DNA of 64,000 nucleotides from Rhodospirillales bacterium (lineage in GTDB: Bacteria; Pseudomonadota; Alphaproteobacteria; Reyranellales; Reyranellaceae). Location: positions 1,826,501 to 1,890,500 of the forward strand of contig CP064988.1 in assembly GCA_016699855.1 (NCBI GenBank). The letters are read 5' to 3'. The notes under the pieces are model-generated. The model was not told the DNA's origin and made no database searches. It saw only the letters and a program-made list of their open reading frames with translations. Below are positions 39,692 through 49,128 of this stretch, one piece after another (the first letter of the stretch is position 1; each line of letters begins with the position of its first letter). The position numbers and the translations under genes were made by a program.

Positions 39692-41032
39692 TCACGGCCG
39701 CGTGACCATCCATAATCCCGTCACGTAGACCGCCGAGACCGCGATCTGCGCGGCGGCGATCGGGCCGCCGATCCGCAGGAAGCGGCCGAAGCTGATGGGC
39801 CGCCCCTCGCGCGCGCTGATGCCGGCGGCGACGATGTTGGCGGTGGCGCCGATCAAGGTCGCGTTGCCGCCCAGCGTGGCGCCGAACATCATCGCCACGA
39901 ACACCGGAAGCGACGCCGCCGGCCAGGCGTCGAACGCCGCGCCCATCGCCTCCTCCGGCACCGACTCGATCACGACGAAGTAGCCCTTGACGACGATCAG
40001 CAGCGCCATGACGACCGGCGTGTTGGCGAGCGCGCTCGACAGGATCGCGACGCCGGCCAGCAGCGCGATCGCCACCGCCGGCAGGTTGGTCCCGAAGGCG
40101 GCGTGCATCATCGTGGTGACCGCCGACAGCGCGCCGGTCTTCACCAGCGCCTGCACCATCAGCAGCATGCAGAAGATGAAGATCAGCGTGCGCCAGTCGA
40201 CGTCGGACAGCACCTTCTCGACCGGCTCGATGCGCCAATGGTAGATCGCCAGCAACGCCAGCGTGGCCGCGAGGATGGCGACCCCCGGCGCGCCCTGGCT
40301 CACGGGCAGGCGGTCGCCGAACACGAAGAGCAGCGCCATGAGGGCGAGGATGAGCAGCGCGGCGGCCGCGAAGCCCTTGTTCTTGATCTCCATCGGCGCC
40401 GCCGGCGGCGCCGCGCCGCGCCGCGTCGTCCACGCCGCGCGCGCCAGCCACGGCATCAGGGCCACGACGACGAGGATGGCGAGGACGCCGCCGAGGCTGA
40501 CCCGCCGCAGATACTCGCCGAACGACAGGTGGATGGCGCTGCCGACGAGGTAGGTCGCGGGATCCCCGACCAGCGTCAGCAGGCCGGAGGCGTTGCTGAT
40601 GGTCGCGAGGACGATCAGCGGCGGCACGAAGTCGACGTCCAGCGCGCGGCAGGCGCCGACGACCACCGGCGCCAGCAGCAGCACGACGGTCGCGTTGGGC
40701 AGCACGGCGCAGAGCGGCGTCACCAGCAGCGCCATGCCCAGCATCAGGCGGCGGCCGCTGCCGCCGCTGAACGCCAGCAGGCGGTTGCCGACGAGCCCGA
40801 AGAATCCGGTCGGCGTCAGCACGCGCGCCACCACCATGCCGCCGAACAGCAGGGCGATCGTGCCGCCGCCGGACTCCACGGCCGCGACGACATCGTGGGC
40901 GGTGACCGCGCCGATCACCGTGAAGGCGACGACGCCCATCATCGCCGCGACCGCGAGGTCGATGAGGTCGAACGCGATGGCGAGGACGACCGCGGCGAAC
41001 ACGGCGACGACGACGACGAGCTGGCCGGACAT
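39692..41032 (-). CDS. ArsB/NhaD/SLC13-superfamily permease
   Basis: A 446-residue inner-membrane transporter with about eleven to twelve helices and two inverted halves. Signature re-entrant segments are LVGDPATYLVGSAIHLSFGEYL in the first half and FGATLGGNATLIGATANIVAAG in the second, characteristic of the ion transporter superfamily (ArsB, NhaD, P-protein). I chose the ATG at 41032 because GGGGGA lies just upstream. Substrates could be sodium/proton or a carboxylate. It is convergent with the acyl-CoA dehydrogenase and co-directional with the BASS transporter. Confidence 0.9.
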   Translation of the reverse strand: MSGQLVVVVAVFAAVVLAIAFDLIDLAVAAMMGVVAFTVIGAVTAHDVVAAVESGGGTIALLFGGMVVARVLTPTGFFGLVGNRLLAFSGGSGRRLMLGMALLVTPLCAVLPNATVVLLLAPVVVGACRALDVDFVPPLIVLATISNASGLLTLVGDPATYLVGSAIHLSFGEYLRRVSLGGVLAILVVVALMPWLARAAWTTRRGAAPPAAPMEIKNKGFAAAALLILALMALLFVFGDRLPVSQGAPGVAILAATLALLAIYHWRIEPVEKVLSDVDWRTLIFIFCMLLMVQALVKTGALSAVTTMMHAAFGTNLPAVAIALLAGVAILSSALANTPVVMALLIVVKGYFVVIESVPEEAMGAAFDAWPAASLPVFVAMMFGATLGGNATLIGATANIVAAGISAREGRPISFGRFLRIGGPIAAAQIAVSAVYVTGLWMVTRP

Positions 41033-41133
41033 CCATTCCCCCGCAGGACGCCGCATCGTCGTACGGCGGGCGCGGCGGTGGCAAGCGCGGCCTGCGCGGC
41101 GCGCGGCGGCCGGCGGAAGGCGCCGACGCGGCC

Positions 41134-42000
41134 CTACCGCGGCGCGGCCGGGCCGCCGGCCGGACGTCCGGTCCAACGCGCGTAGGCGAGCGTGGCGACC
41201 GCGCAGACGACGAGATAGAGCAGCACCGCCGGCAGCACGAGCGTGTCGTCGGGGAAATTGGCCCGGGCGAGCGCGACGGCGACCGCCGGATGACGGGAGC
41301 CGCTGGCGAGCGCCAGCATGGCGCGTTCCTCCGGCACGCCGCCGCCGAGCAGATGGCCCGCGACGAGCCCCGCGACGACGAGCGCCGCGAACGCGAGAAT
41401 CGTGCCGTCGCCGAGGAGCGACAGCATCGCCGGCCCCGCCCCGACCAGCGCCGGCAGCAGCGCCGCGGCGAGCAACGCCAGCGCCACGACGCGCGCCGGC
41501 CGCGCGGCCCGGTCGGCGAGGTCCGGCGCGAAACGCCGCGCCGCGATGCCGGCGGCCAGCGGCGCGAACACCGAGACCGACATCTGCGCCGCCACCGTCA
41601 CCGGCGACATCGCGAGCGTGGCCGGCGACAACCGGTCGAGCAAGCCCATCGTCAGGGGCACGAGCGCGATGGAGAGCGCGGCGGCGGCCACCAGCAGGCC
41701 GACCGCGTATGTCCGCTGGTCGCCGGTCCGCGTCGCCTTGATCGGCAGGAACGGCGGCACCGGCGAGATCGCGATCGCGACCAGCGCGATCCTCACGGCA
41801 TGGTGGAAGTCGAACGCGAGCACCAGGGCCACCGCGAACACCGGCACAACGACGTTCATGGCCACGACCATGCGCAGCAGCTTTCCGGGGTTGCGGAACA
41901 TGTGGGTGGCGTCGCGCGCGGTCGCCGTCAGCCCGATGCTGAGGACGAGCAGGAAGATGCTCGTCCTCAGGGCCGATGGAATCAACTCCGCGAGAGTCAT
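41134..42000 (-). CDS. Bile acid:sodium symporter (BASS) family transporter
   Basis: A 288-residue membrane protein with about nine to ten helices. The BASS/ASBT-type features are an N-terminal SIFLLVLSIGLTATARD, a central ISPVPPFLPIKATRTGDQRTYAVGL crossover region and EERAMLALASGSRHPAVAVALA in the second half. It lies between the DUF2252 gene and the ArsB-like permease, all on the minus strand with gaps of 40-100 bases. A small organic anion is the likely sodium-coupled cargo, by family only. Confidence 0.86.
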   Translation of the reverse strand: MTLAELIPSALRTSIFLLVLSIGLTATARDATHMFRNPGKLLRMVVAMNVVVPVFAVALVLAFDFHHAVRIALVAIAISPVPPFLPIKATRTGDQRTYAVGLLVAAAALSIALVPLTMGLLDRLSPATLAMSPVTVAAQMSVSVFAPLAAGIAARRFAPDLADRAARPARVVALALLAAALLPALVGAGPAMLSLLGDGTILAFAALVVAGLVAGHLLGGGVPEERAMLALASGSRHPAVAVALARANFPDDTLVLPAVLLYLVVCAVATLAYARWTGRPAGGPAAPR

Positions 42001-42043
42001 CCGACTCCGGCCCCTCGGCGCCCGCGAAACGCCGGCCGCGCGG

Positions 42044-43459
42044 CTACCGCAGCATCGACGAGACCGGGGTCTCGGTCGTGTCGCTCGCGAGCCGTCCGTC
42101 GCGCACCGCCCGGCGGAACAGCGCGTAGTCCCGCTCGACCTGGTTGGCGTAGTGCACGGCGTGGTCGGCCAGCGCGTCGCCGAACGCGTCGCCCTTGCCG
42201 ATGTATCCGGCGATCATGGCCGGATCCCCGGCTTTGGCGTGCGCGCGCGCCAGCGCCAGACCGCACATCCGGGCGTAGAACGCGAGGTGCCGCGGTTTGA
42301 AGGTCTCCAGCCGCGGGGACACCTTCATGTCGCGGAGCTGGCGGACGAAGAAGTCCCGGCCTTCGGCGACGCTGGTCCACCCGAGAAAGATGTCGCTGGC
42401 GGCCTGCATCAGGCGCTGTCCGACCACGATGCGCTCGCCGTTGTGCTCGTAGCGCGGCGGGCCGGCGAGGCCCTCGAGCACGGAGGGGCGCGCCTCCTTG
42501 AACTGGAGGAACAGCGGATCGTCGTCATCGGCCATGAACAGGCCCACGAAGCAACGCGTGCCGACGCTGCCGACGCCGACGACCTTGACGGCGATGTCCA
42601 CGAGCCGCCAGCGGTCGAACAAGGCCTGCCGGTCGCCACTCAACGTCACCCGGTAACTCTGCATGGCCGAGCGGATCTGCGCGTTCGCCTCCTCCTCCGA
42701 CCGGTGGTCGGAGAGGTGGTAGAGGAGCGGCGGCTGGTCCAGAAGACGGGCCGTATCGCCCTTCGCGATCGCGAGCTTCTCGAACACCTGCGCCGAATTC
42801 CTGTCCTGCGCGCGCTTGGAGGCGGCGGCGACCCTCGTCAGAATATCCTCGTCGTCGCCCGCCTCCTCGGCGATGTCGTCCACGCTCAACTGGTCGTACC
42901 AGAGATCGAGAGTCATGGCGTCCGCCTTCTTGAGCATGCGCTTCTGGTAGGCGAACACGGCCTGTTCCGCCGCGTCGCGGCAGTCCTTCGCGTCGAACCC
43001 GCGCCACCTTCCCGCCAGCATGACGCTGGTGGCCAGCCGCTTCAGATCCCACTCGAACGGCGCCGGGAACGTCTCGTCGAAATCGTTGATGTCGAAGGTC
43101 AGGGCACGCTCCGGCGTGGCGAAGCCGCCGAAATTCATCAGATGGCAGTCGCCGCAGGCCTGCACCTCGATGCCGCTGGACGGCATCTGGGCGAGATCAT
43201 GCGCCTGGAGCAACGCCGTGCCGCGGAAGAACGCGAAGGCGGATTCCATCATCCGGCCGTGCCGCACCGGCACGAGATGCTGCCAGCGGTCCTTGTTCGA
43301 CCCCTCGATCAGCTCGACCGGATCGCGCTTGGCGCCGCCCACCTCGGTCGCGCGCGCGTGCGAGGCGCGGGAACAGGCGTCGCGGACCTTCTTGCCCTGC
43401 GCGCGGCGCTCGGCGCGGCCCGGCCGTTCCTGGCCGAATATGATCGGTGACTTCGCCAT
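42044..43459 (-). CDS. DUF2252 family protein (kinase-like fold)
   Basis: A 471-residue cytoplasmic protein of DUF2252, a family with a protein-kinase/aminoglycoside-phosphotransferase-like pattern. The catalytic-loop-like motif is GDCHLMNFGGF and the metal-binding-like motif is FDINDFDETFPAPFEWDLKR. The N-terminal RHGRMMESAFAFFRGTA is also typical. No signal peptide is found. It is first of a leftward group with BASS and ArsB-like transporters. Substrate and phosphorylation activity are unknown. Confidence 0.92.
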   Translation of the reverse strand: MAKSPIIFGQERPGRAERRAQGKKVRDACSRASHARATEVGGAKRDPVELIEGSNKDRWQHLVPVRHGRMMESAFAFFRGTALLQAHDLAQMPSSGIEVQACGDCHLMNFGGFATPERALTFDINDFDETFPAPFEWDLKRLATSVMLAGRWRGFDAKDCRDAAEQAVFAYQKRMLKKADAMTLDLWYDQLSVDDIAEEAGDDEDILTRVAAASKRAQDRNSAQVFEKLAIAKGDTARLLDQPPLLYHLSDHRSEEEANAQIRSAMQSYRVTLSGDRQALFDRWRLVDIAVKVVGVGSVGTRCFVGLFMADDDDPLFLQFKEARPSVLEGLAGPPRYEHNGERIVVGQRLMQAASDIFLGWTSVAEGRDFFVRQLRDMKVSPRLETFKPRHLAFYARMCGLALARAHAKAGDPAMIAGYIGKGDAFGDALADHAVHYANQVERDYALFRRAVRDGRLASDTTETPVSSMLR

Positions 43460-43753
43460 TGACGCCTCCCCGCTTCATTTGACGCCGACTTGACGGCCGC
43501 GCGGCCCCAACCGGCCACGGCATCATTCGCCGCGCAATCGGGAGCGGGCATATATAGCGATGCCGCGCCGTGACCGATTGACGAAGGTCAAGACGGCGGA
43601 CGGCCGTCGCTGATCTACTGGCCGCCGGTCGCGATCCGCCGCGGCACCCGTGCCGCCAAACGCGGGTCGCCGATCAGCGGGGCGCGCGTGGACGCGCCCG
43701 CCGCCCCGGAGCGGGACCGCGCTCCGAGCTTGCATCGGGAAAGGCGCGACGCA
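43460..43753. other. Divergent intergenic region (DUF2252 / lipoprotein)
   Basis: About 294 bases without a supported gene. It contains a TA-rich patch CATATATAGCG near 43550 and is otherwise GC-rich. It must hold the promoters for the divergent DUF2252 and lipoprotein genes. No operator palindrome is evident. Confidence 0.4.
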
Positions 43754-44968
43754 ATGAGAGACCCTACGCGCACCGCCTCGAGCGTGACGGGTGGCTGTTC
43801 GCCGTGGACGATGTCGATGGCGGCGGCGCGTCGTCTGCTCGCCCGCTGGAAGGGGCGGCCCGCGCGAAGGCCCTCGCGCCTGATCCACCGGGCTGGTTGG
43901 CGCGCCGGACTTCTCCCGGCGTTGCTGCTGCTGGCCGGATGCTCGTCCATCGGGCCGGCGACGATCCCGCGCGACCGCACCGACTACATCTCCTCGGTCG
44001 CGGAGTCGTGGAAGCAGCAGACCCTCCTGAACATCGTCCGCGTCCGCTACGGCGACGCGCCGTCGTTCCTGGAGGTGTCGTCGGTCGTCAACTCCTACAC
44101 GCTCCAGGGCCAGGTCTCGGCCGGCGCCGTGTTCAACTCGGATCGCACGGCGTCGCTTCCCGAGCGGTCCCTGTCGATCGGCGCCGGCGCGGCGTACCAG
44201 GACCGGCCCACCATCTCCTACACGCCGCTGGCCGGCGACAAGTTCGCCAAGAGCATGCTGCGCCCGATCCCGCCCAGCGCCATCTTCCAGCTGGTGCAGG
44301 CCGGATATCCGGCGGAGAACGTCCTGCTGCTCACGGTGCGGTCGCTCAACGGCATCTTCAACCGCGTCACATCGGGCGGCCAGGGCCGCCCGGCGGATCC
44401 CCGGTTCTACGCGATCCTCGACGCGCTGGGACGCCTCCAGGCGTCCGGCAGCGCGAGCCTGCGGATCGAGAAGCGCGGCGGCGAGGATGTCGGCGTGCTG
44501 GTCCTCACGCCCAGCCGTTCGCCCGAGGTGAACCGCGACCTGAAATTCCTCTCCGACACGCTCAACCTCAGACCCGGCCGGAACAACGAGTTCGACGTCG
44601 TGTTCGGCGCCACGCAGCGGAACGATCGCGAGCTGGCCGTGCTGTCGCGCTCGATGACGGAGATCCTCGTCGAGCTGGCCGGCGGCATCGAAGTCCCGCC
44701 CGAGCATGTCGCGCGCGGACGCACGGTGCCGGCCGCGCGGCTCTCCACGGCCGAGGACCGGCGCGACCGGCCGGTCGTCCGCGTCCTGTCGGGCGCCAGC
44801 CCGCCGGCCGGCGCCTATTCCGCCGTGAGCTACCGCGGCACCTGGTACTGGGTCGACGACCACGACTTCGCCTCGAAGCGCGTCTTCACGTTCCTGATGA
44901 TGTTCTTCTCGCTGGCCGAGACCGGCGTCAGCTCCAAGGCGCCGACCCTGACGCTGCCGGTGAACTGA
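43754..44968 (+). CDS. Putative lipoprotein of unknown function
   Basis: About 404 residues from the ATG at 43754; a later in-frame ATG at 43811 is equally possible. A hydrophobic segment ends in a lipobox (GLLPALLLLAGCSS), so the mature protein probably starts at Cys and is membrane-anchored in the periplasm. The mature part has YISSVAESWKQQTLLNIVRVRYGDAPSFLEVSSVVNSYTL, a pattern recalled from uncharacterised lipoproteins of proteobacteria, and ends with a WYWVDDHDFASKR segment. No enzymatic motif is seen. It is monocistronic, with a short gap to the next gene. Confidence 0.82.
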   Translation: MRDPTRTASSVTGGCSPWTMSMAAARRLLARWKGRPARRPSRLIHRAGWRAGLLPALLLLAGCSSIGPATIPRDRTDYISSVAESWKQQTLLNIVRVRYGDAPSFLEVSSVVNSYTLQGQVSAGAVFNSDRTASLPERSLSIGAGAAYQDRPTISYTPLAGDKFAKSMLRPIPPSAIFQLVQAGYPAENVLLLTVRSLNGIFNRVTSGGQGRPADPRFYAILDALGRLQASGSASLRIEKRGGEDVGVLVLTPSRSPEVNRDLKFLSDTLNLRPGRNNEFDVVFGATQRNDRELAVLSRSMTEILVELAGGIEVPPEHVARGRTVPAARLSTAEDRRDRPVVRVLSGASPPAGAYSAVSYRGTWYWVDDHDFASKRVFTFLMMFFSLAETGVSSKAPTLTLPVN

Positions 44969-45115
44969 CGTCGGCCAGGCCGCCGGCCGGGGATGTCCAC
45001 GCCGGCGCGCGCCGGCGCCGGCGCCGGCATGGCGATGGCGCCGCTTGCATCGCGATCCACGGCCCGTGTTTAATGTCCCGCATGATGTCCACCCCACGGC
45101 CGCCGCGGCGCGGCG

Positions 45116-46030
45116 ATGCCTGACCACGCGACGCCGTCGCCCGACTTCTCCGCCGTGCCGCCGATGCCCGACGGACGCGCGGCGGACGAGCACATCGCCG
45201 AGGTCGCCGGCCGCTCCGAGGCGGTGCGCGTGCCGATGGGCAATGGCGGCCGCATGATGTGGCACGTCTGGGGCGGCAATTCCGGCCGTCCGCCGCTGGT
45301 GCTGTTCCATGGCGGCTCCGGCTCGTGGATCCACTGGATCCGCAACGTCGAGGCGCTGGCGCGCGACTTCACCGTCTACGCCGCCGACCTGCCGGGCCTG
45401 GGCGACAGCGACCCGCCCGACGACGTGCGCGACGTCTGGTCGGTGACGCGCTGCGTCAAGACGGCGATGGACCAGCTCCTGCCGCGCGACCGGCGCTACG
45501 ACATCTGCGGCTTCTCGTTCGGCGGCATGGTCGGCGGCCACGTCTCGACACTGCTCGACGAGCGGCTGCGCAGCGTCACGCTGGTCGGGCCCGGCGGCTT
45601 CCGCCTGCGGCGCGAGCCGCGCGGCGCGCTGGTCAAGCTGACGCGCGACATGGGTCCGGAGCGGCTGGCCGCCGAGGCGCGGCGCAATCTCGAACTGCTG
45701 ATGGTGCACGATCCCGCCTCGATCGACGGCGTCGCCATCCACATGCAGATGCTGAACACGATGCGCGCGAAGACCAAGAGCCGCGTCATGTCGGCGGCCG
45801 GCGTTCTCAGCGACGTGCTGCCGAGGATCACCACGCGGCTGAACGCCATCTGGGGCGAGTTCGATTCGACCGCCTATCCCCACTACGCCGAGCGCGAGAC
45901 GCTGCTGCGCGGCCACCAGCCGGACATCGACCTGCGCTACATCGCCGGCGGCGGCCACTGGGTGGCGTACGAGAAGGCCGGTGAGTTCAACGCCATGCTG
46001 CCGGACATGCTCGGGCGGATGCCGCCGTGA
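45116..46030 (+). CDS. Alpha/beta hydrolase
   Basis: A 304-residue alpha/beta hydrolase with the oxyanion region LVLFHGGSGSWIHWIRN, the nucleophile elbow GFSFGG (Ser of the catalytic triad), the acid probably in IWGEFDSTAYP and the His in AGGGHWVAYE. It is cytoplasmic. Its stop overlaps the start of the next gene by four bases (GTGA), so the flavin-dependent oxidoreductase is translationally coupled. The pattern resembles hydrolases of aromatic or ester catabolism (meta-cleavage type), but the substrate is unknown. Confidence 0.92.
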   Translation: MPDHATPSPDFSAVPPMPDGRAADEHIAEVAGRSEAVRVPMGNGGRMMWHVWGGNSGRPPLVLFHGGSGSWIHWIRNVEALARDFTVYAADLPGLGDSDPPDDVRDVWSVTRCVKTAMDQLLPRDRRYDICGFSFGGMVGGHVSTLLDERLRSVTLVGPGGFRLRREPRGALVKLTRDMGPERLAAEARRNLELLMVHDPASIDGVAIHMQMLNTMRAKTKSRVMSAAGVLSDVLPRITTRLNAIWGEFDSTAYPHYAERETLLRGHQPDIDLRYIAGGGHWVAYEKAGEFNAMLPDMLGRMPP

Positions 46031-47019
46031 AGGTCGGGGTCCTCCAGTTCTTCTCCTGGCCCGGCCGCAACGGACCGCTGGCCGACGTCTACGCCCGCGC
46101 GCTGGAGCGCATCGAGATCATGGACCGCGGCGGTTTCGACGCCGTGTGGCTGGCCGAGCACCATTTCACGACCTTCAGCGTCTGCCCCTCCGTGCACATG
46201 CTCGGCGTCCTGGCGGCGGCGCGCACGACGCGGCTGCGCATCGGCACGGCCGTGTCGCTGGCGGCGCTCTATCACCCGCTGCGCCTGGCCGAGGAGGTGG
46301 CGCTGCTCGACGTGATCTCCGGCGGGCGCGTCAACTGGGGCGCCGGCCGCGGCTTCGCGCCGAGCGAGTTCAACGCCTTCGGCGTGCCGCCGGAGGAGAG
46401 CACGACGCGCTTCCGCGAGGCCGTCGAGATCGTGCTGGCGGCGTGGGCGGACGCGCCGCTGAGGTTCGAGGGCGCGCATTTCCGCTTCGACGGGATCGAG
46501 GTCCTGCCCAAGCCGCTGCAGCGGCCGGGGCCGCCGGTGTGGATGGCGGCGACCTCCGAGCCGGCGATCGACTGGGCGGCGTCGCGCGGCTTCTCGATCC
46601 TGATGGACCCGCACGCGACGATGGCCGAGATCGGCGCCAAGCGGCGCCACTACGCGACCAGGCTGGCGGAAGCGGGCCACTCCGACGCCGGCCGCGACAT
46701 CCCGATGGCGCGGCTGGTGGCGCTGGCGCCGACCGCCGCCGAGGCCGAAGCGGTGGCGCGCCGCGGCGCGCAGTGGCTGGTCGATTCCTACGCCGGGCCG
46801 AAGCACGAGAAGATCCTGCACACCGTGGACGTGACCGGCCCCGGCGATCCCATCGAGCGCTACCTCAAACACGTCATCCTGCACGGCACGCCGGACATGG
46901 TGGCCGACCGCATCGCCGCGCTGCGCGGCGAGGTCGGGATGAACTACCTCATGGCCGCGCCGCTCAGCCGCCAGAGCTTCCAGCTGCTGGCCGACGAGGT
47001 CCTGCCGCGGATCGCGTAG
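46027..47019 (+). CDS. LLM-class flavin-dependent oxidoreductase (luciferase-like)
   Basis: A 330-residue TIM-barrel flavoprotein of the bacterial luciferase-like monooxygenase family. It shows DAVWLAEHHFTTFSVCPS, RIGTAVSLAALYHPLRLAEE, GRVNWGAGRGFAPSEFNAFG and VWMAATSEPAIDWAA. It uses reduced FMN, probably supplied by a separate reductase. The start is a GTG inside the end of the hydrolase gene. With the hydrolase it may oxidise and then hydrolyse a small organic compound. Confidence 0.92.
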   Translation: MKVGVLQFFSWPGRNGPLADVYARALERIEIMDRGGFDAVWLAEHHFTTFSVCPSVHMLGVLAAARTTRLRIGTAVSLAALYHPLRLAEEVALLDVISGGRVNWGAGRGFAPSEFNAFGVPPEESTTRFREAVEIVLAAWADAPLRFEGAHFRFDGIEVLPKPLQRPGPPVWMAATSEPAIDWAASRGFSILMDPHATMAEIGAKRRHYATRLAEAGHSDAGRDIPMARLVALAPTAAEAEAVARRGAQWLVDSYAGPKHEKILHTVDVTGPGDPIERYLKHVILHGTPDMVADRIAALRGEVGMNYLMAAPLSRQSFQLLADEVLPRIA

Positions 47020-47031
47020 ACGCGATCGCCT

Positions 47032-47107
47032 CCCCGTCCCGCTCGCGGGGAACCCGCCGCTCTATCCTCTCCTCGTCCCGCTTGCGGGGCGACGAGACCA
47101 CGACTCG
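47032..47107. repeat. Tandem C/G-rich hairpin repeat (REP-like)
   Basis: Two related units, CCCCGTCCCGCTCGCGGGG near 47033 and CTCGTCCCGCTTGCGGGGCG near 47072, each able to fold as a hairpin. They lie just after the luciferase-like gene stop. They resemble the hairpins at 8320-8560. Confidence 0.55.
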
Positions 47108-47219
47108 CCGCCGGTCTGCGGCGCACGGATCTCTCACCACCTGCCGCCGCCGAGGAGACGGTGACTCGACGGCGTCGGCGATCTACGGTGCGCGCACGGG
47201 CGACGGGGGGCGGGGCGCG

Positions 47220-48341
47220 ATGATTCCGGGGATTCTCGAGGGCGTGAAGGTCGTGGAGTTCGGCCAGAACCTGGCCGGGCCGTATTGCGGGCAGATCCTC
47301 GCCTTCATGGGCGCCGACGTGGTGAAGATCGAGCGGCCCGACGGCGACGACGCGCGCAAATGGGGGCCGCCCTTCGTCGACGGCTCGGCCACCGGCTTCG
47401 CGGCGCTGAACCGGGCCAAGAAGTCGATCACCGTCGATCTCGCCGACGCCGCCCAGCGCGCCGCGCTGGTCGAGCGCATCGGCGCGTCGGACGTGTTCGT
47501 GCACAATCTGCGCGCCGACGTGCCGGCCAAGTTCGGGCTCGACGCCGCCACGCTGACCGCGAAGTTCCCGCGGCTCGTCCACGCCGATCTCGGCGCCTTC
47601 GGCCATCTCGGCCCGTGGGCGGAACGGCCGGGCTACGAACCGATCATCCAGGCCGTGGCCGGGCTGATCTCGCTCAACGGCGATCCAAATGGTCCGCCGG
47701 CCCGCATCGGCGTGTCGATCATCGACCTCAGCACCGGCATGTGGACGGCGATCGGCATCCTCGCGGCGCTGCTGCGCAAGGCGCGCACCGGCCGCGGCTG
47801 CGTCGTCAACACGTCGTTGTTCGAGACCGGGCTGATGTGGGCGTCGAACCACGTCGCGGCCTTCAGCACGACCGGCGCGGTGCCGCCGCGGCAGGGCACC
47901 GGCCATCCGTCGCTGACGCCCTACCAGGCGTTCGAGTGCGACGACGGGCCCCTGATGATCTGCCCCGGCAACGACCGGCTGTGGCGCAAATTCGCCGAGG
48001 CGCTGGGCCATCCGGAGTGGCCGGACGATCCGCGCTTCCTGACGAACCCAGACCGCATGCGCCACCGCGAGCTGCTGCTCGGCATGGTCGCGGACATCAT
48101 GAGGCGCGAGAGCCGCGCCCACTGGTCGGCCAAGCTCGACGCGCGCGGCGTGCCGAACGGGCCGCTGAACACGGTGCCGGAGGTGATGGCGCTGGCGCAG
48201 GTGGCGGCGCTGGGCATGTTCATGAAGCCCTACGCCGACGCGCCGTCGCTGTTCCACGGTCTGCCGGTGTCGTTCGACGGCCGGCGCGCCGGCGACGACT
48301 CGCGCGCGCCGAAAATCGGCGAGCACGACGGCAAGATCTGA
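47220..48341 (+). CDS. CoA transferase, family III (CaiB/BaiF type)
   Basis: A 373-residue class III CoA transferase that moves CoA between carboxylic acids. The N-terminal family segment is LEGVKVVEFGQNLAGPYCGQ, with GADVVKIERPDGDD and FAALNRAKKSITVDL following, and RPGYEPIIQAVAGL in the middle. The usual catalytic Asp region (ISIIDLSTG-like; here VSIIDLSTGMWTAIG) is present. The ATG at 47220 is chosen because the upstream extension is the shadow of the preceding gene. The dienelactone hydrolase gene follows after 32 bases. Confidence 0.93.
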   Translation: MIPGILEGVKVVEFGQNLAGPYCGQILAFMGADVVKIERPDGDDARKWGPPFVDGSATGFAALNRAKKSITVDLADAAQRAALVERIGASDVFVHNLRADVPAKFGLDAATLTAKFPRLVHADLGAFGHLGPWAERPGYEPIIQAVAGLISLNGDPNGPPARIGVSIIDLSTGMWTAIGILAALLRKARTGRGCVVNTSLFETGLMWASNHVAAFSTTGAVPPRQGTGHPSLTPYQAFECDDGPLMICPGNDRLWRKFAEALGHPEWPDDPRFLTNPDRMRHRELLLGMVADIMRRESRAHWSAKLDARGVPNGPLNTVPEVMALAQVAALGMFMKPYADAPSLFHGLPVSFDGRRAGDDSRAPKIGEHDGKI

Positions 48342-48373
48342 GGCGCGCTGAACCAACGGACGGAGGAAGCGGC

Positions 48374-49114
48374 ATGATCGAGGACATCCTGGACATCAAG
48401 ACGCGCGACGGCGCGATGGAGACCTTCGTCTGCCGGCCGGATCGCGGCGGACCCTATCCGGCGGTGCTCATGCTGATGGACGCGCCGGGCATCCGCGAGG
48501 AGCTCTACGACATGGCGCGCCGGCTGGGCACGGTCGGCTACATGGTGCTGCTGCCCAACCTCTACTACCGCGCCGGCCGCGACACCAAGTACGGCCCGAC
48601 CGTGCTCGACCACGGCAGCCCCGAGCACACGCGCATGCGCGCGGTGCGCACCAAGATGACGATCCCGCCGGTGATGGACGACGTCGCGGCGATGCTGGAC
48701 TACATCGACGCGCATCCGCACGCGCGCAAAGGTCCGGTCGGCACGCATGGCTACTGCATGAGCGGGCCGTATTCGCTGGCGGCGGCCGCGCGCTATCCCG
48801 ACCGGATCGCCGCCGCGGCGTCGTTCTACGGCACCTGGCTGGTCAGCGACGCGGTCGAGAGCCCGCATCTCAATCTCGGCAAGGCCAGGGGCGAGCTCTA
48901 CATCGCCTGCGCCGAGCACGACGAGCTGGCGCCGCTGCCGATGGTCGCGACGTTGAAGGAGCTGTTCGACAAGTCCGGCGCCAAGGGCGAGCTGGAGATG
49001 TACCCGCAGGTGCACCACGGCTTCGCCTTCCCGCAGCGCAAGGTCTACGAGAAGGCGGCGGCCGAGCGGCACTGGGAGCGGTTGATCGCGCTGTACAAGC
49101 GCACCATCGGCTGA
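48374..49114 (+). CDS. Dienelactone hydrolase family protein
   Basis: A 246-residue alpha/beta hydrolase of the dienelactone hydrolase family. The nucleophile is cysteine in GYCMSG, the acid is in ACAEHDELAP and the His is in QVHHGFAFP. GGAGGAA lies seven bases before the ATG. It is probably co-transcribed with the CoA transferase. In aromatic degradation such enzymes open dienelactones to maleylacetate, but many family members have other substrates. Confidence 0.93.
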   Translation: MIEDILDIKTRDGAMETFVCRPDRGGPYPAVLMLMDAPGIREELYDMARRLGTVGYMVLLPNLYYRAGRDTKYGPTVLDHGSPEHTRMRAVRTKMTIPPVMDDVAAMLDYIDAHPHARKGPVGTHGYCMSGPYSLAAAARYPDRIAAAASFYGTWLVSDAVESPHLNLGKARGELYIACAEHDELAPLPMVATLKELFDKSGAKGELEMYPQVHHGFAFPQRKVYEKAAAERHWERLIALYKRTIG

Positions 49115-49128
49115 CACGGCGGGCGGCA

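Noticed and set aside
40103..41185. Plus-strand open frame over the permease gene
   Set aside because: Shadow of the minus-strand ArsB-like permease, with a His/Arg/Asp-rich repetitive composition.
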